This document shows, piece by piece, positions 61,036 through 64,000 of a stretch of DNA of 64,000 nt (position 1 is the first letter of the stretch; each line of letters begins with the position of its first letter). Position numbers and translations under genes: made by a program. The stretch comes from Triplophysa rosa. Its lineage: Eukaryota; Chordata; Actinopteri; Cypriniformes; Nemacheilidae. A model generated the notes under the pieces. It worked only from the letters and a program-made list of their open reading frames with translations, made no database searches and had not been told where the DNA came from. The DNA is taken from assembly GCF_024868665.1 (NCBI RefSeq), contig NC_079913.1, forward strand, positions 7,855,819-7,919,818, in the 5' to 3' direction.

Positions 61036-61959
61036 CCATAAAGGATGTCACAAACCAAATAGAAACGCAGCGCTGCTTCTTTAATCACTGAAAAAATAGT
61101 TTTCAATGACTTTACATGCACTCCACAGACGCACTGCGCCTTTAACTGCACAATTCATTGGTTTCCGTGACTGTGCGCCCACCCCACAGACGTGTCACGC
61201 CGCGTCTTTGCTGAACACATCGTTGACTGTACACGCACTCCACAGACGAGTCACGCCTTGTCTTGCTGAACACAACATTTTCCTGTATGTGCACTCGCAT
61301 CTTTGATAACTGTGCTTGCTGTTTTGTTTGACTGTACACATACTGGCAGCGTGCAACTCCTGTCGCCACTAAATTACATTATACTTGTTTCAAATGGTCA
61401 TTTACATAATGATCAACCTGTATGGACCACCACTGCTGTTATGTACATAGGAGTGTTAGATTATTTAGTGTACAGGTCATCTCAAGATTGATAAACAAAG
61501 TGATGGAAAATACTTATTTTCATGCATTTTAAATGTTAAAAATGTGGAAAACACTCACTGCATCTCACCCTCTGCTGGCTGCATTATTATTTGTAAAATA
61601 GAGACTATGTAATGTGTACATGCATTGAATGTGTTTGACAGATAACATTTAACAACAAAATTTTATTTATTTTGTTTAATATTTCATTAATTTAGGGAAA
61701 TGAGCAAGTGTCTTAGCCCTCATCAGACTATTTGGATGTTATTGATAGTGTAAAAACATCAACTTTAAAGCACATGCGATTGATGGATTAGCAGTACTCA
61801 ACATTACTTACCACCTTACAGTCAGCAACACTACATTCAATTAAGGTAAAATAGTTTAAAAATATAATATTTAGTTTAGACGGAACTGGAATCGGAACTG
61901 GAAATCGTTAGGCAAAAATAGAACCGGAACCGGAAAATGTCTTATGATACCCAACCATA

Positions 61960-63536
61960 TTGATGAGACAAACAGTGTTGCTTGTGTGCAGGCATCAAAC
62001 TAATTGTTTTTGACTATATGTGCATCCATGACAACTAAGAATGTTGCTGTCAGATGAATTTCCCCTGTGTTCAATGAGAAAAAAATAAAGGGGACCGGGG
62101 ATTCAAACCACCAAACTGCCCATGGCAAAACCAAAGCACTAACCACTACACCAGTTGGCCTACTGTATGGACCCGCTTGAAAGTGAAACCCATCAAGGGT
62201 CAAATTTGCCAGCTATTGCAGGGGGAACGGCATCTTACAGCTGAGAATTCTCCTGTCACATACCGTTCCCCCTGTGTTCCATGAGTTAGAAAGTTCATAC
62301 TTGTCTCACATTTATTTGCACTTCTGACTTTCAAAACCACAACAAGGAGGTTCTTAGAGTTTAAGGCTCATATCATTTAATCTTTCAAAGCAGGACAACA
62401 TATTATGACAACTAAGACTGTTGCTGTCAGATCAGGTTCCCCCGTGTTCGATGAGAAAAAAAAGAGGGGGACGGGGGCTTCAAACCACCATCCTGCCCAT
62501 CTCAATCCCAAAGCACTACACCATTTGGCCGATTGGCTGAGACAGCTGGAAAGTGAAGCCCATCCAGGCTGGTATATGGTATGTGACAGCTGAGAATTCT
62601 GCTGCCACATAGGGGTCCCCCTGTGTTCAATGAGAAATAAGAAGGGGGACCAGGGCTTCAAACCACCAACCTGCCAATCCCAAACCCAAAGCAAAGTGAA
62701 GGCAGGCCTCAAACCAATGACCAGCCTATCACAAACCCAAAGCACTAACCACTACAGCAGTTGGCCTGATGGGGGGGTTCTTTTTTTAACGAAGTCCATC
62801 AAGGTTAAATTTTGCCAGCTATAGCTGGGGAAACGGTATCTGATGACTGAGAATTTTGCTCTCTGAGACCGCTCCTCCGGTGTTCCATGAGACACAAAGT
62901 TCATAAGTGTCTCACATTTGAAATTTTAGCATGTCTATGTAAATTTTAATGAATGCTTCATGAGACAAACAGTGTTGCATGTGTGCATGCATCAAACTAA
63001 TTGTTTATGGCTATATATGCATCCATGCATAAGTTTAAAAGGGGGTAGAAACGTGGCAGTAAGGTAAAACAGATCCTGACCCAAAATTACCCCCATCCCC
63101 CTTTAAATATTTTCCTGCCATGTGTAACATGATGTGTGTGTGTGGCCTTGACATTTTAGTATGTCTATGTAAATATGAATAAATGCTTGATGAGACAAAC
63201 AGTGTTGCTTGTGTGCAGGCATCAAACTAATTGTTTTTCACTATATATGCATCCATGACAACTAAGAACGTTGCTGTCAGATGAGGTTCCCCTGTGTTCA
63301 ATAAGAAAAAAAGAAAGGGGACCAGAGCTTCAAACCACCAACCTGCCCATGTCAAACCCAAAGCACTAACCACTACACCAGTTGGCCTATTGTACAGGCC
63401 ATCTTGAAAGTGAAGCCCCTCAAGGGTAAAATTGGCCAGCTATTGCAGGGGGAACGGTATCTCACATCTGAGAATTCTGCTGTCACATACCATTTCCCCT
63501 GTGTTCCATGAAATAGAAAGTTCATACTAAAGTTCA
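61960..63536 (-). repeat. Tandem array with four tRNA-like (pol III) modules
   Basis: A head TGAGACAAACAGTGTTGC recurs at about 61964, 62961 and 63192. Four modules on the minus strand (about 62095-62160, 62475-62530, 62655-62766, 63327-63387) begin GGCCAACTGGTGTAGTGG or a variant and contain GGTTTGAAGC. Measured from the first base, the A-like box starts near base 8 and the B-like box near base 52, the spacing of a real tRNA. Each is followed on the minus strand by a run of G/C-rich sequence (CTGGTCCCC). They look like SINE or tRNA-derived units multiplied with the array, not functional tRNA genes. Confidence 0.6.
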
Positions 63537-63739
63537 AACATCAACTTTAAAGCACATGTGATTGGTGGATTAGCATTACTCAACATTACTTACTACCTTA
63601 CAGTCAGCAACACTACATTCAATTAAGGTAAAATAGTTTTAAAATGTATATTTTTTATTTAAATGGAACCAGAATCGGAACTGGGAATCGCTGGGAAAAT
63701 GGAACCGGAATCGTAAAATGTCTTCCAATACCCAACCCT

Positions 63740-64000
63740 ACTCCACACTGATGCAAAACGGCCCATTTTGCGTTCATGCATGCATATTTTGCATTCAATG
63801 CACGTGGAGTTTAATATTCAGAAAATTTGGGGACTCATAATGTTATATTAAAAGTTTGACCATTTTGAAAAAAAATCAAAGAAATGCTTGATGATAAGCA
63901 TAAAATGCATAAGAAACTCTTTACTTTAATTTTACTTTTTATTTTTATTTTCTTTATTTTTAACATTGGCCACGTTAACACCTTTGTACAAAAGTTAAGA
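63740..64000. other. Right-edge flank without recognised features
   Basis: After the hAT terminus the sequence has two inverted-looking TGCATGCATA/TGCAT motifs and T-rich runs. I see no gene or known repeat. Confidence 0.4.

Larger units (their letters stand above)
60683..63739. mobile_element. Composite hAT-type element with duplicated right end
   Basis: The left end AGGGTTGGGAACCGAGAACC is matched at the far right by AATACCCAACCCT, giving inverted AGGGTTGGG termini. GAACCGG-type subterminal repeats occur at both ends. A second right end (AACATCAACTTTAAAGCACA through GATACCCAACC) lies internally at 61755-61956 and repeats at 63537-63739, 1782 bp apart. No convincing transposase frame or 8-bp target duplication remains, so the copy is old or recombined. 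It holds a nested MITE and a tandem array listed separately. Confidence 0.7.

Noticed and set aside
62095..63387. Four tRNA-like modules as functional tRNA genes
   Set aside because: A and B box spacing fits, but the acceptor stem does not pair, the copies are degenerate, and they sit in a repeated array; treated as SINE-like units.

Overview
The window is nuclear DNA of a teleost fish, most likely a cypriniform (carp or zebrafish relatives). The evidence is vertebrate genes with GT-AG introns, a fish-type kisspeptin 2 gene, and many repeat families typical of cyprinid genomes: tRNA-derived SINEs, foldback MITEs starting GGGATAGTTCACCC, and hAT-type elements with 8-bp target duplications. The species cannot be fixed from the sequence alone.

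Layout. Positions 1-8150 hold gys2 (minus, first two coding exons only, running off the left edge), kiss2 (plus, complete) and ldhb (minus, complete). gys2 and kiss2 are head to head across about 1.4 kb; kiss2 and ldhb are tail to tail, with predicted poly(A) signals about 90 bp apart. Positions 8150-13300 are intergenic and contain an intact 792-bp hAT-type element. Positions 13300-30100 hold three minus-strand genes in series, transcribed strap, then tmpo, then slc25a3. etnk1 (plus, complete, 8 coding exons) occupies 32214-42616 with a 3' UTR of about 2 kb. From about 44.6 kb to the right edge I found no protein-coding gene. That stretch holds repeats, blocks that look like conserved non-coding DNA, and a nested transposon complex at 60.7-63.7 kb.

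Gene roles. The genes share no pathway; they are a conserved vertebrate neighbourhood. gys2 makes liver glycogen, ldhb interconverts lactate and pyruvate, slc25a3 imports phosphate into mitochondria, etnk1 begins the CDP-ethanolamine route to phosphatidylethanolamine, tmpo is a LEM-domain inner nuclear membrane protein, strap is a WD40 scaffold, and kiss2 encodes a reproductive neuropeptide.

All six complete gene models were spliced by hand and remain in frame from ATG to stop: kiss2 128 aa, ldhb 334, slc25a3 345, tmpo 661, strap 329, etnk1 360. The most notable observations are a canonical PCNA-binding (PIP-box) motif in a middle exon of tmpo, two introns with GC-AG boundaries sharing the same donor hexamer GCGAGT, a shortened strap C-terminus, an atypical slc25a3 N-terminus, and a hAT element whose right end is duplicated around a tandem array of tRNA-like modules.
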